Virus record (IMG/VR): IMGVR_UViG_3300017781_000119
Span: 1-25,090 of that record
Length of the DNA: 25,090 nucleotides
Reading direction: 5' to 3' (one strand)
Source: a virus
A model generated the notes under the pieces. That model worked only from the letters and a program-made list of their open reading frames with translations, was not told the DNA's origin and ran no database searches. This document shows positions 1 to 7,476 of this stretch, piece after piece (positions within the stretch are counted from its first letter, which is position 1; every line of letters starts with the position of its first letter). The position numbers were made by a program, and so were the translations under genes.

Positions 1-519
1 TCTCCATATTACATCCGTACTGTACGAGGTGATAATAAAGATCCCCTTACACAGTTTATGATTGACAATGGTGTACCTAATGAGCCATGTGTATTCAAGG
101 GTGACACTACAACTGTGTTCAGCTTTCCTGTACAATCACCAGACAATGCTATAACACGTAACGACATGACTGCTATTGAACAGCTAGAGACTTGGCTCAC
201 TTACCAACGCCATTGGTGTGAGCATAAGCCCTCAGTTACAATATCAGTACGGGATGATGAATGGCTTGATGTGGGAGCCTTTGTCTACAGACACTTTGAC
301 GAAATGTCAGGTGTGTCATTTTTACCACACTCAGACCATACCTATCAGCAAGCACCTTATCAAGATTGTGGTAAGCATGACTATGAATATTTATTATCAT
401 GTATGCCAGAAAAGATTGACTGGAGTAAACTTTCAGAGTATGAACAAGAAGATAACACGAAGTCTAGTCAAACTTTTGCTTGCTCTGGTGACGTGTGTGA
501 AGTAGTAGATATAACATAA
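1..519 (+). CDS. nrdJ: Class II (adenosylcobalamin-dependent) ribonucleotide reductase, C-terminal part (5' end outside window)
   Basis: The reading frame is open to the left edge, so the ATG at position 58 is internal and not the start; 172 C-terminal residues are visible. They resemble the end of monomeric B12-dependent ribonucleoside-triphosphate reductases such as the Lactobacillus leichmannii enzyme: a SVTISVRDDEW stretch, then GVSFLPHSDHTYQQAPY, and a final CSGDVCE segment. In this family a C-x4-C cysteine pair at the very C-terminus re-reduces the active-site disulfide, and the spacing here (residues 161 and 166 of the visible part) is the same. The enzyme reduces ribonucleotides to deoxyribonucleotides in the cytoplasm for phage DNA synthesis, without needing oxygen but needing cobalamin from the host. 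It is followed closely by a small gene and a GIY-YIG nuclease gene. The finger loop and radical-site residues lie upstream of the window and cannot be checked. Confidence 0.9.
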   Translation, partial: SPYYIRTVRGDNKDPLTQFMIDNGVPNEPCVFKGDTTTVFSFPVQSPDNAITRNDMTAIEQLETWLTYQRHWCEHKPSVTISVRDDEWLDVGAFVYRHFDEMSGVSFLPHSDHTYQQAPYQDCGKHDYEYLLSCMPEKIDWSKLSEYEQEDNTKSSQTFACSGDVCEVVDIT

Positions 520-530
520 GGAGAAAACAA

Positions 531-728
531 ATGGCTTGGGTATTAGTGGCACTATTTATATTTAATGGAGAGCCAATGATTATGTCCGACAACATATTAT
601 ACGAGAGTAGAGAGAAGTGCAATGAAGCTGCAACTGAACGTAGTGATTATCTAGAGGCTACTAGACCTAAAACTATGTGGGAAGCAGACTACTGGGTATG
701 GTGTACACAGATACCACAGGAGGTATAG
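531..728 (+). CDS. Small protein of unknown function with hydrophobic N-terminus (65 aa)
   Basis: This short gene has a strong ribosome binding site (AAGGAG at 519-524, just before the ATG) and sits 11 bases after the reductase stop, in the same direction. The first 12 residues (MAWVLVALFIFN) are hydrophobic, followed by a polar, acidic and aromatic body with two cysteines (C30 and C58) and tryptophans near the end (MW, DYWVWC). The hydrophobic stretch is short for a normal signal peptide or membrane anchor, so location is uncertain. I do not recognise the family. The good ribosome binding site, and the next gene beginning one base after its stop, make it very likely to be a real, translated gene co-transcribed with the reductase. 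Confidence 0.7.
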   Translation: MAWVLVALFIFNGEPMIMSDNILYESREKCNEAATERSDYLEATRPKTMWEADYWVWCTQIPQEV

Positions 729-729
729 A

Positions 730-1338
730 ATGACTATATTAAAACATTTAAATATAAACCCTAGAACAGGTAAAAATAAATACTACGACAAAGGAAACAG
801 TTACGAAATACAAAAGGGTCGTAATAAAAAGAGTAACCCTAAACACAATCCTGTAACAAATGCAAACATGCTATTCATTAATGGAAAATATATATCAAGA
901 AAAGATCCTAGATATAAAATGTTTAAACCTGGCAGTTACAAAATAAGTGATGGATCAATAGAAGTATCTAACATTGGTATAAGCAAGAAAGAAGGATACA
1001 TATATGTATTAATAAATCCAATATTTGAGAACTGGGTAAAGATAGGTATGGCTGAAGATGTTACTAAAAGACTTTCACAATTTAACACAGCTTATCCTGA
1101 ACGTGATGGTCAAATGGTATATAGTGTAAAAGTTTCTAACATGAGAAAGGCAGAAAAGATAGCGCATAGAATAGCAAAAAAGATTGCCAAGCGAACAGAG
1201 AACGAATGGTTTACCCTGACTGTTAGACAGGCTATAGATATACTTAATAGGTTAGGAAGTAAAGTACCCGAAAAAAATAAAGAGCAGGTAAAACCTGCCA
1301 TACAGGATCTATTTAGTTATGCAGAAACTGGAACGTGA
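730..1338 (+). CDS. GIY-YIG family nuclease, T5orf172/MUG113-like
   Basis: This 202-residue protein begins one base after the upstream stop, with a near-perfect ribosome binding site (AGGAGGT) inside the end of the preceding gene. Residues about 89-172 match the T5orf172 branch of the GIY-YIG fold: GYIYVL (89-94) is the GIY strand, VKIG (103-106) the YIG strand, followed by the arginine of TKRLSQFNT (R114), the helix MRKAEKIAHRI, and NEWF (E159), where the metal-binding glutamate is expected. The first 80 residues are basic and lysine/asparagine-rich (GRNKKSNPKHNP, then LFINGKYISRKDP) and may bind DNA. Members are often free-standing phage nucleases; a homing-type role next to the reductase gene is plausible but is inference. 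Catalytic activity is not shown. Confidence 0.8.
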   Translation: MTILKHLNINPRTGKNKYYDKGNSYEIQKGRNKKSNPKHNPVTNANMLFINGKYISRKDPRYKMFKPGSYKISDGSIEVSNIGISKKEGYIYVLINPIFENWVKIGMAEDVTKRLSQFNTAYPERDGQMVYSVKVSNMRKAEKIAHRIAKKIAKRTENEWFTLTVRQAIDILNRLGSKVPEKNKEQVKPAIQDLFSYAETGT

Positions 1339-1501
1339 AGCTAAAAAGTGGATGGAAGATAAACGTAAAGGAAAGATAATATGTCCTAAGTGTGACATCG
1401 AAATGATACAAGGTGGTGACCACGATGGAGAGGATGATTACATAGTTAGTAACTTTAGTTGTAATACTTGTGATACATTCTTATTGTTATACTGGAAATG
1501 A
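1319..1501 (+). CDS. Small zinc-ribbon protein (60 aa)
   Basis: The gene overlaps the 3' end of the nuclease gene by 20 bases in another frame, with an AGGA at 1304-1307 about 11 bases before its ATG. The protein has a basic, helical N-terminus (EREAKKWMEDKRKGK), then CPKC (C22, C25) and CNTC (C48, C51), a four-cysteine pattern typical of a zinc ribbon, with an acidic loop between (GGDHDGEDD). The end is hydrophobic (FLLLYWK). Zinc-ribbon miniproteins in phages often bind nucleic acid or a host protein, but no specific role can be assigned. It is the last gene of the rightward arm and is directly followed by a terminator. The paired cysteine motifs argue against a chance reading frame. Confidence 0.7.
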   Translation: MQKLEREAKKWMEDKRKGKIICPKCDIEMIQGGDHDGEDDYIVSNFSCNTCDTFLLLYWK

Positions 1502-1531
1502 AAAGGGCCGCTAAATGCGGCCCCTTCTTTT
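1501..1531. terminator. Bidirectional intrinsic terminator between the convergent arms
   Basis: A 7-bp perfect stem, GGGCCGC (1505-1511) and GCGGCCC (1517-1523), closes on the loop TAAAT. On the plus strand it is followed by CTTCTTTT; on the minus strand it is followed by TTTT (1501-1504). It therefore fits termination of transcription from both sides. It lies between the zinc-ribbon stop (1501) and the stop of the 1154-aa gene (1547), exactly where two convergent transcripts meet. Confidence 0.85.
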
Positions 1532-1546
1532 AGTGTGTTACTCTAC

Positions 1547-4500
1547 CTATGTTCCTACTTCATCGTACACATCTTTAAGATAATCAACTATCTCTAAGAA
1601 TGTATCAGTCTCTGCTATACTAAAGTCCTCAATAGATGCCTCTACTCCATACTGTTCTTTCATCATAGTAAGAGCTTCTTTCCTTATACCTTTTGGAACT
1701 GCCATTGCTTTAGATGCCATGCGAAGTCTTTGACTATCACCACCTAAGTACCCTGCTTCCATCCTTTTTCTTACATCAGCCTTAACTTGGCTTACAACTT
1801 TGTTTAACATATCCCGTTTACCTGTAAGGCTTGCATCATTAAACTGCTTACTCCTTATTAGAAAGTCTGTCTTCTGTTCTAGTATAGGAGATATTATAGT
1901 ATTAAAGATCTTATCATAAGCAGGTACTTTTGTACGCTCACTAGCAGTCCAAGGAAACATTTCAGACATAGTGTAAGCTATCTCTGTAGCTGTACGAGAG
2001 GGCTTAACAGTAAGTCCATATATCTTAGAGTAAGGATTAGCATCATACACTTCACCTTCCCTTGTTGCCACTCTTAACTCTTCACCTGTTATAGCTTCTG
2101 TCTTATCTGAAAAGACTTCGAAGATATTGTCAACATACTTGGTTGCACTTTGAGTAAATACATCTATCCCTTCTGCCTGTCTTACATCTTTAGCTGTGTC
2201 TGTACCCATAGCAAAACCTGCTACCTTATTAATAGCATCTAGTGGTCTGGTTACACCTGCTAGTAAATTACCAGAAGCTTTAGAAAAAGCATGTATACCA
2301 TCACCCCTCTTAGCACCATCCTCGTTTATTAAAACATCAAGCAAGTTGTTCAAGTCATTAGCAAACTGGAAGTCTCTTGATACCTGACCAACGGCAAGCT
2401 GAGTACCTAACTCTTGTATTAATTCTCTAGGTACATCTTCACCTTGTACATACTTTATATTTAATGCTCTGCCTACTGCAAGAAATACAGAGAAAGGAAA
2501 AGTATTCTTAGCGTCTATGATAGCGCCACCTGGTCCTTCTATTTCATACACACCTAGTTTCTTTTCCTGTCTTTCTTTATCGTACTGCATAGCCATGTAA
2601 CCAGCAGTAGAACCTACAAGTATACGAGCAGCTACCTCACCCTCTTGCAAGTCTGCTTTTTGTCCTTTCAATATACGTTTACCATACTGATAGAAAAACT
2701 CAGGAGTAGCAAAGGGTGACCACTGATAAGATGTAGCAACCACATTATTCATAAACCTACCAAACGGTAACAGTGTTCCTATGCCAGGTGTGTTTGAGAT
2801 TGTCTCAACTAACTTAGCTGTAGAACGTAGTAGCTGTGGTTGATCTTTTGATGTGTAGTCTTTTGAGTAGACTGACTTAAGAGTTGCATCTAGTGCAGCT
2901 TGCATTACATTATCATCTAGCATATTGTCATCAGACATTAATGCTTCTTTTAAAGTAACATCCTTAGATATACGTAAGTACTTATCAAGCTCTGTTATAA
3001 ACATTTGTGACTTAGTAAAGCTATCCTGTACACGTACACCTGAAGCATCAGCAGCAGCCTTAGCTCCAGCTTCTATGTTTCTATAGAGTTTGTTCTTTGG
3101 GTTTATGCCGTATCTATCAGCATTTATTTCTATACCACCAGAGATAGTTTCAAAGAGTAGCTTACGTGCATCTTGATTCTCATCTAGCAGTTTCATGTAT
3201 GCATCATGTGTAGTGTACGGGTCTGCAAAGTTTCTAAGCTTCTGTGCTTGTATAGCAGTTAAAGCTTTAGCACGTCTAAAACTTTCTGTAGCTCCTGCTG
3301 TCTTACCTAAAGCTAATTGACCTAAGCCTTTTGTCATTAAGCCTGTAGAGTTAAACAGATCCGCAACAGTCTGACCTATGTAGTACTGACCAAAACCTGC
3401 AACGTTAACGGCTGTTGTAGCAGGAGAGGATACAAGCAAACGTTTCCATACAGACTGACCATAACGTATACCTTCTGCATTCTTAGCTCTCTTTAGTTCT
3501 GCACCTATCTCTTCTTTACTATTAACTTCATCTAGTGTTTTTGTAAGTCTCTCACTAGCAGCAACTAAACTGGAGTCTAATGTCTTACGAACCTGACTCA
3601 TTACGTTTAGAGTCTGACCAGCATTACTAATATCTTTAGCTAAAAAGTCTCCTAGTTGTGTGCCATCTTCTGCAGCTTCTCCTATTACAATACCTGTCTT
3701 TTGTCTCATAAGCTTATTTATTTCACCAAGCTCACTAGGTGGTAAGAATGTAGCTACGTTAGTAAGTACATCTGATACTGTTTTCTTACGAGACAGCTTC
3801 ATATTTTTATCTTTAAATATTTTAGCTAGGCCACCCTTGTTATCTTCTCCTAACATAATGTGTTTGATTAAGTCTGCTGGCATGGTTGCAGATGTAGCAT
3901 CTCTTCCATCCTCTACCTTTTTATTCCAAGCAGTTATCTCTTTCTTCATGGAAGTTGATATTGCTTTCATGTCTTTCTTTTTGAATATAGGAGATAGTTC
4001 TTCAACAGCAATGTTAGCTACACGATCTAATGGATCACGTTCATCAGCAAGACCTGATGCTCCACGAAACTTACCAAAGCCTAACTGCGCTCCACCTGCT
4101 ACACCACCAAGGAAAGCAGATAAGCCTGTCTGCATAGCACTATACTTTTCCTGTGCGCCTACTTCCATTTCAGCATTTTGTACCATGTTGTCTTGAAGCA
4201 TAGCTGCTCCTGCATCAATACCTATAGTAGCTTTTAATGCCTTGCCACTAGCTCTGTCATACAGATTGCGCTGTTCATCATCCATAGCTTTCTTGACCAA
4301 CGCCCTGCGTCCATCTCTATAGACACGATCTTTTACTTTATCACCAACACCAGCAGCTTTTCTTTTACCAACGCCAGCAGCTACTGCTCTTTTTACTGCT
4401 TCTCTTCCAGCAGCAAGTGCAGCTTTATCCGCAGCAGCTTTGTTTGCACCACTAGCTATAGCTTCCATACGAACTTTACGTATAGAGTCAGCAATAACTT

Positions 4501-5011
4501 TCTTACCAAACATCCTAGCACCACCAGCATATGCACGTGCTATACCACCAGTAGCCACACCTAAGTAATTGGTAGGGTCTGTAGCTGCAGCAAAGATATA
4601 ATCTTTAACACCATCTACTGCACCATATACACCGTCATTCTGAAATACATTACCTAACTTTTCATAGACCTCATATGCTTTTCTAGCTTTTTCTTTTTGT
4701 ACATCGTCTGCCTTATTAACAAAACGTACTTCACCTGCAGTAGAAACAGTGTTAGCGTTGAAGTAGCGCATGTGTTCTACAAAGTCATCAACAACTTGTT
4801 CAGGCTGTACCGTTTTATAGTCTACGCCTTTACGCTCTATCATGTAGTCACGTATCTTGTTTAGAAACTGGGGTCTTTGCAGATCATCTTTCTTTAAGCT
4901 AGCTTCAGGGTCAAGGATAAAGTCATCCTCTTCTTCCACCATACTAGTAGGTGTAGGAACATTGGAGAGCCTTGCTTCTCTCTTTCTTTTTAGTTCTAAA
5001 TAGTTTGGCAT
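1547..5011 (-). CDS. Very large virion protein, probable internal virion/ejection protein (1154 aa)
   Basis: This is the longest gene in the window and the last of the leftward operon. It starts at an ATG one base after the upstream stop, with GAGGAC as ribosome binding site within that upstream gene's end. The protein has a charged N-terminus (LELKRKREARL), an alanine/glycine-rich basic section (about residues 150-320, for example GGIARAYAGGARMFGKK and ANKAAADKAALAAGREAVKR), and a long mixed helical body. A motif resembling large phage internal proteins, GIGTLLPFGRFMNN, lies near residues 735-755. Size, alanine richness, and position after the tail and lysin genes fit the internal or ejected proteins of T7/P22-like podophages, which form a channel for DNA entry. 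No enzymatic motif was seen. The assignment rests on architecture and context, not on a firm family match. Confidence 0.6.
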   Translation of the reverse strand: MPNYLELKRKREARLSNVPTPTSMVEEEDDFILDPEASLKKDDLQRPQFLNKIRDYMIERKGVDYKTVQPEQVVDDFVEHMRYFNANTVSTAGEVRFVNKADDVQKEKARKAYEVYEKLGNVFQNDGVYGAVDGVKDYIFAAATDPTNYLGVATGGIARAYAGGARMFGKKVIADSIRKVRMEAIASGANKAAADKAALAAGREAVKRAVAAGVGKRKAAGVGDKVKDRVYRDGRRALVKKAMDDEQRNLYDRASGKALKATIGIDAGAAMLQDNMVQNAEMEVGAQEKYSAMQTGLSAFLGGVAGGAQLGFGKFRGASGLADERDPLDRVANIAVEELSPIFKKKDMKAISTSMKKEITAWNKKVEDGRDATSATMPADLIKHIMLGEDNKGGLAKIFKDKNMKLSRKKTVSDVLTNVATFLPPSELGEINKLMRQKTGIVIGEAAEDGTQLGDFLAKDISNAGQTLNVMSQVRKTLDSSLVAASERLTKTLDEVNSKEEIGAELKRAKNAEGIRYGQSVWKRLLVSSPATTAVNVAGFGQYYIGQTVADLFNSTGLMTKGLGQLALGKTAGATESFRRAKALTAIQAQKLRNFADPYTTHDAYMKLLDENQDARKLLFETISGGIEINADRYGINPKNKLYRNIEAGAKAAADASGVRVQDSFTKSQMFITELDKYLRISKDVTLKEALMSDDNMLDDNVMQAALDATLKSVYSKDYTSKDQPQLLRSTAKLVETISNTPGIGTLLPFGRFMNNVVATSYQWSPFATPEFFYQYGKRILKGQKADLQEGEVAARILVGSTAGYMAMQYDKERQEKKLGVYEIEGPGGAIIDAKNTFPFSVFLAVGRALNIKYVQGEDVPRELIQELGTQLAVGQVSRDFQFANDLNNLLDVLINEDGAKRGDGIHAFSKASGNLLAGVTRPLDAINKVAGFAMGTDTAKDVRQAEGIDVFTQSATKYVDNIFEVFSDKTEAITGEELRVATREGEVYDANPYSKIYGLTVKPSRTATEIAYTMSEMFPWTASERTKVPAYDKIFNTIISPILEQKTDFLIRSKQFNDASLTGKRDMLNKVVSQVKADVRKRMEAGYLGGDSQRLRMASKAMAVPKGIRKEALTMMKEQYGVEASIEDFSIAETDTFLEIVDYLKDVYDEVGT

Positions 5012-5012
5012 A

Positions 5013-6491
5013 TCAGTCCTCTAAAAGTTTATCTATACCTAATGGAAGTCCAGTCGAAGGATCGTGGGTATCACCATAGGTTGCATCCCAGTACTCAGCC
5101 TCAGTAACTTTTCTTTTCTTTCCTGTTGGTGATCCTAGTAACCCAACTCTTATAGCTAGCTCTTTAGTTTTCTCTCCACCATCAGTAGGTCTAGGTGGTG
5201 CAATGATTACCTTACCAGTATCAGGGTTTACCTTACCTTCATACTCTCTATCCCATTCACCCTTACCGCTTAGACCACGTTTACTCTTCCTTTTAGGGAA
5301 AGTTTTTGCAAGTAACGCTGCTTCTTTAGCTTCTGTATCGGGCGCTTCCGCTTCGGGAGCTTCTTCACTTTGAGGTTCTTCTTCTGTGTCTGTTGGGAGT
5401 TCAAATATACCTGCCTGTGTTTGTCTGTCTGCTTCTTCCATGCCACTTTTGATTGATTCAAATGTTCCTACTTCTCTAGTATCTTCTCCTTCAAGTTGCT
5501 CTTCTAGCATATCGTTTTCTTTTAGTAGCTTATCAAAGTATTCCTGACCTACGGAACCTACAACTAATCTTTCAAATGCTTCGTTCTTAAGTAAGTCTGG
5601 AATAAAGTAAATAGACATAGCATTTTCTATTTCTACTACTGCTGCCTCCATTTCAACAAAGCTTCTTTCTTCTCGTTCTGCTGCAGCCTTTATTTTATTT
5701 TGTTCAACAACATCAACTTCACCAGTCTCTTTACCTGCTGCATATTCTTTAGCAGCATTTTCTCCTGCTAGTTTTATATTAGCTACAGCATCAGGGTTCC
5801 TTAATGCAGAGGTCATGTTTGTTGATAAACTTCTACTAAATGCAAGTAGATCTTTCTTACCAAAAAAGTTTACATCAGTAAATGTCATAGTAGATTCAGG
5901 GAATATAGACTCATACTCACCCTGTCTAGCTGCAGCATTTATTTCAGCAATGCTCATGCCATCAGAAAACTGTCTGCTACGTAGTCTTTCTTTTGCACGA
6001 TCCTTTGCATTAAGTCCAAACAATGTTCTAACGATATTATCATCAGTGTCTTGACGCTTTAGTTCTGGTTTAGAGAAACCATAAAGCTGTCGTGTTTGTT
6101 CAGCTAATTCACCATCAGCAAAAGTAAAGTCAACATCAGGTATGTTTGGCATATTTACAATAGCATCTATGTCAGCCTTGCCTAAAGTCTTTACACCTTT
6201 TTCTTCTACTGTTGATTGTAGCTTATTATAAAAGTCTGCTATGCCATTCATGCCAGAGTTTAATGCATTCTGTATCTGTGCGTCAGTAGCACCCAACGCC
6301 CTAGCCCTATGCCCTAGTTGTGCAGCTTGATTTGCTAACAGCTTTTGTTTACCTACTTTAGCAAGATTACGTTCAGCTAATTCTTCTCTTTCATCTTCAT
6401 ACTCTCTAGCATCAACTCTTCTCTGACGTATATCAGAAGCTAATCCACCTGCAAGCTGTCCTGTAAATACTCTCCAATCAAACTTACTCAT
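5013..6491 (-). CDS. Probable virion structural protein, helical, with acidic linker (492 aa)
   Basis: The gene lies between the 174-aa gene (4 bases upstream) and the 1154-aa gene (1 base downstream), with AAGGG upstream of the ATG. The N-terminus (FDWRVFTGQLAGGLASDIRQ) is followed by a highly charged helical stretch (REYEDEREELAERN). A low-complexity acidic and proline-containing linker lies at about residues 355-395 (TEEEPQSEEAPEAEAP), and a basic, glycine-rich tail follows (KRKSKRGLSGKG). No catalytic domain is recognised. Location beside a probable ejection protein suggests a second internal or tail-associated virion protein, analogous to the sets of three in T7-like phages. That is inference from position, and a scaffold-like role cannot be excluded. 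Confidence 0.6.
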   Translation of the reverse strand: MSKFDWRVFTGQLAGGLASDIRQRRVDAREYEDEREELAERNLAKVGKQKLLANQAAQLGHRARALGATDAQIQNALNSGMNGIADFYNKLQSTVEEKGVKTLGKADIDAIVNMPNIPDVDFTFADGELAEQTRQLYGFSKPELKRQDTDDNIVRTLFGLNAKDRAKERLRSRQFSDGMSIAEINAAARQGEYESIFPESTMTFTDVNFFGKKDLLAFSRSLSTNMTSALRNPDAVANIKLAGENAAKEYAAGKETGEVDVVEQNKIKAAAEREERSFVEMEAAVVEIENAMSIYFIPDLLKNEAFERLVVGSVGQEYFDKLLKENDMLEEQLEGEDTREVGTFESIKSGMEEADRQTQAGIFELPTDTEEEPQSEEAPEAEAPDTEAKEAALLAKTFPKRKSKRGLSGKGEWDREYEGKVNPDTGKVIIAPPRPTDGGEKTKELAIRVGLLGSPTGKKRKVTEAEYWDATYGDTHDPSTGLPLGIDKLLED

Positions 6492-6495
6492 TATA

Positions 6496-7020
6496 CTAAC
6501 CCTTTGCCATTAAGCCCATAGGCTTTTCTTCTACTGGTTCTTCTGGTGCTGCTTCAGGCTCTACTATATCTTTCAATAGTTCTACTCCTGGGTCACCTTG
6601 CTTATCAATGTCAGATATATACTTCATAGTAAGAGCCTTAAACTTCTGCATCTCTTTTTCATCTACTTCTTTCTGATAGTCACGATCATCATCTTTTGCA
6701 TCTATACCTGTCTGTGTTTTTATAGCCCCTTTTAGAAATGCGTGTAGCAAGGGAGCTATCATAAGTCCTACATCTATAGAGTGTTTACCCTCCATTTGAT
6801 TAGCTGTTAACATAGATTGCACGATAGGCTTAAGTGGCACACCCATTTCACACACCATAGCAATATCATCTATAGCATCTTCATCTGCTATCCTATCCAA
6901 ATAGTACTGAAATACCTCTTCAATCTCAACCATTTGTGGGGGTTGTTCATAAGGGTACTTGCCTAATGGGGAAGTCATAGACATCCCTGGTATTGGTCTA
7001 TCAAAGCGTCCTGTTGCCAT
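6496..7020 (-). CDS. Virion-associated protein of unknown function (174 aa)
   Basis: The gene has AGGAAAAG just before its ATG and ends 4 bases before the next gene. The N-terminus is proline-rich (GRFDRPIPGMSMTSPLGKYP, then EQPPQMVEIEEVFQYYLDRI), and similar openings occur in small proteins of marine phage structural modules. A helical middle part follows (IDDIAMVCEMGVPLKPIVQSM; GLMIAPLLHAFLKG), and the C-terminal 30 residues are acidic and rich in proline and glutamate. The hydrophobic pieces look amphipathic or buried rather than membrane-spanning. It is probably a small structural or assembly protein co-expressed with the ejection-type proteins downstream; no function can be assigned. Confidence 0.55.
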   Translation of the reverse strand: MATGRFDRPIPGMSMTSPLGKYPYEQPPQMVEIEEVFQYYLDRIADEDAIDDIAMVCEMGVPLKPIVQSMLTANQMEGKHSIDVGLMIAPLLHAFLKGAIKTQTGIDAKDDDRDYQKEVDEKEMQKFKALTMKYISDIDKQGDPGVELLKDIVEPEAAPEEPVEEKPMGLMAKG

Positions 7021-7029
7021 ATTCTTTTC

Positions 7030-7476
7030 CTATTTAGTAAATCCTGCACCAAAGTATAAGCCTACTATAGCAGATACTATGTGCGTGTCTAGTGGTGTTA
7101 TTACAAATCCTTCGGCATACTGCCACTTAACTAACTCTGGACCTGATCCAAAGATAAAGTCTAAGAAGCCTACCTGTACCTCAGTGTAGCCTACGTACAC
7201 ACCTACTTCTGGGTAGAACACAGCAACCAACTTCGGCAACACTATTATAGCAAAAACTGCAGATAATGCAATAAGTCTTCTTGTCCATGCGAAATGTTTA
7301 TCGTTCTTTCCAGCGTTACGTGCTTCTGCTGCAAAGCTTGCATTAGCGTTGGCACGTTCCATGAGCATCTTGTTCTGCTCTTGTTTCATTTTCATGCTCT
7401 GCCCCCATATGGACATTACCCCACCTAGTACGGTAGAGCCAAGCATTGTTATTAGTTCTAGTGGTAATCCAAACAT
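7030..7476 (-). CDS. Three-helix membrane protein, candidate holin (148 aa)
   Basis: Three hydrophobic segments are visible: residues about 5-24 (LELITMLGSTVLGGVMSIWG), 67-88 (RLIALSAVFAIIVLPKLVAV) and 128-146 (LDTHIVSAIVGLYFGAGF). A charged helix (residues 27-60, KMKQEQNKMLMERANANAS) separates the first two. The gene begins within the stop of the lysin gene (TAATG, one-base overlap), so the two are translationally coupled. A small membrane protein coupled to a peptidoglycan hydrolase is the classic setting for a holin, which times lysis by permeabilising the inner membrane. However, it sits inside the structural operon and similar proteins may be virion components that assist DNA entry. Membrane topology is well supported; the holin role is inferred from context. 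Confidence 0.6.
   Translation of the reverse strand: MFGLPLELITMLGSTVLGGVMSIWGQSMKMKQEQNKMLMERANANASFAAEARNAGKNDKHFAWTRRLIALSAVFAIIVLPKLVAVFYPEVGVYVGYTEVQVGFLDFIFGSGPELVKWQYAEGFVITPLDTHIVSAIVGLYFGAGFTK

Noticed and set aside
218-505. A 95-aa plus-strand frame inside the reductase
   Set aside because: It overlaps the reductase in another frame and has no recognisable composition or motif.
58-519. A separate 153-aa gene starting at ATG 58
   Set aside because: The frame is open upstream to position 1 and the residues before the ATG (YYIRTVRGDNKDPLTQF) continue the reductase, so this is an internal methionine of a truncated gene.
1284-1298. Hairpin GCAGGT-AAA-ACCTGC
   Set aside because: It lies inside the nuclease gene and has no T-run; the true terminator is at 1501-1531.
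3660-4196. A 178-aa plus-strand frame
   Set aside because: Antisense to the 1154-aa gene with hydrophobic, serine-rich shadow composition and no ribosome binding site seen.
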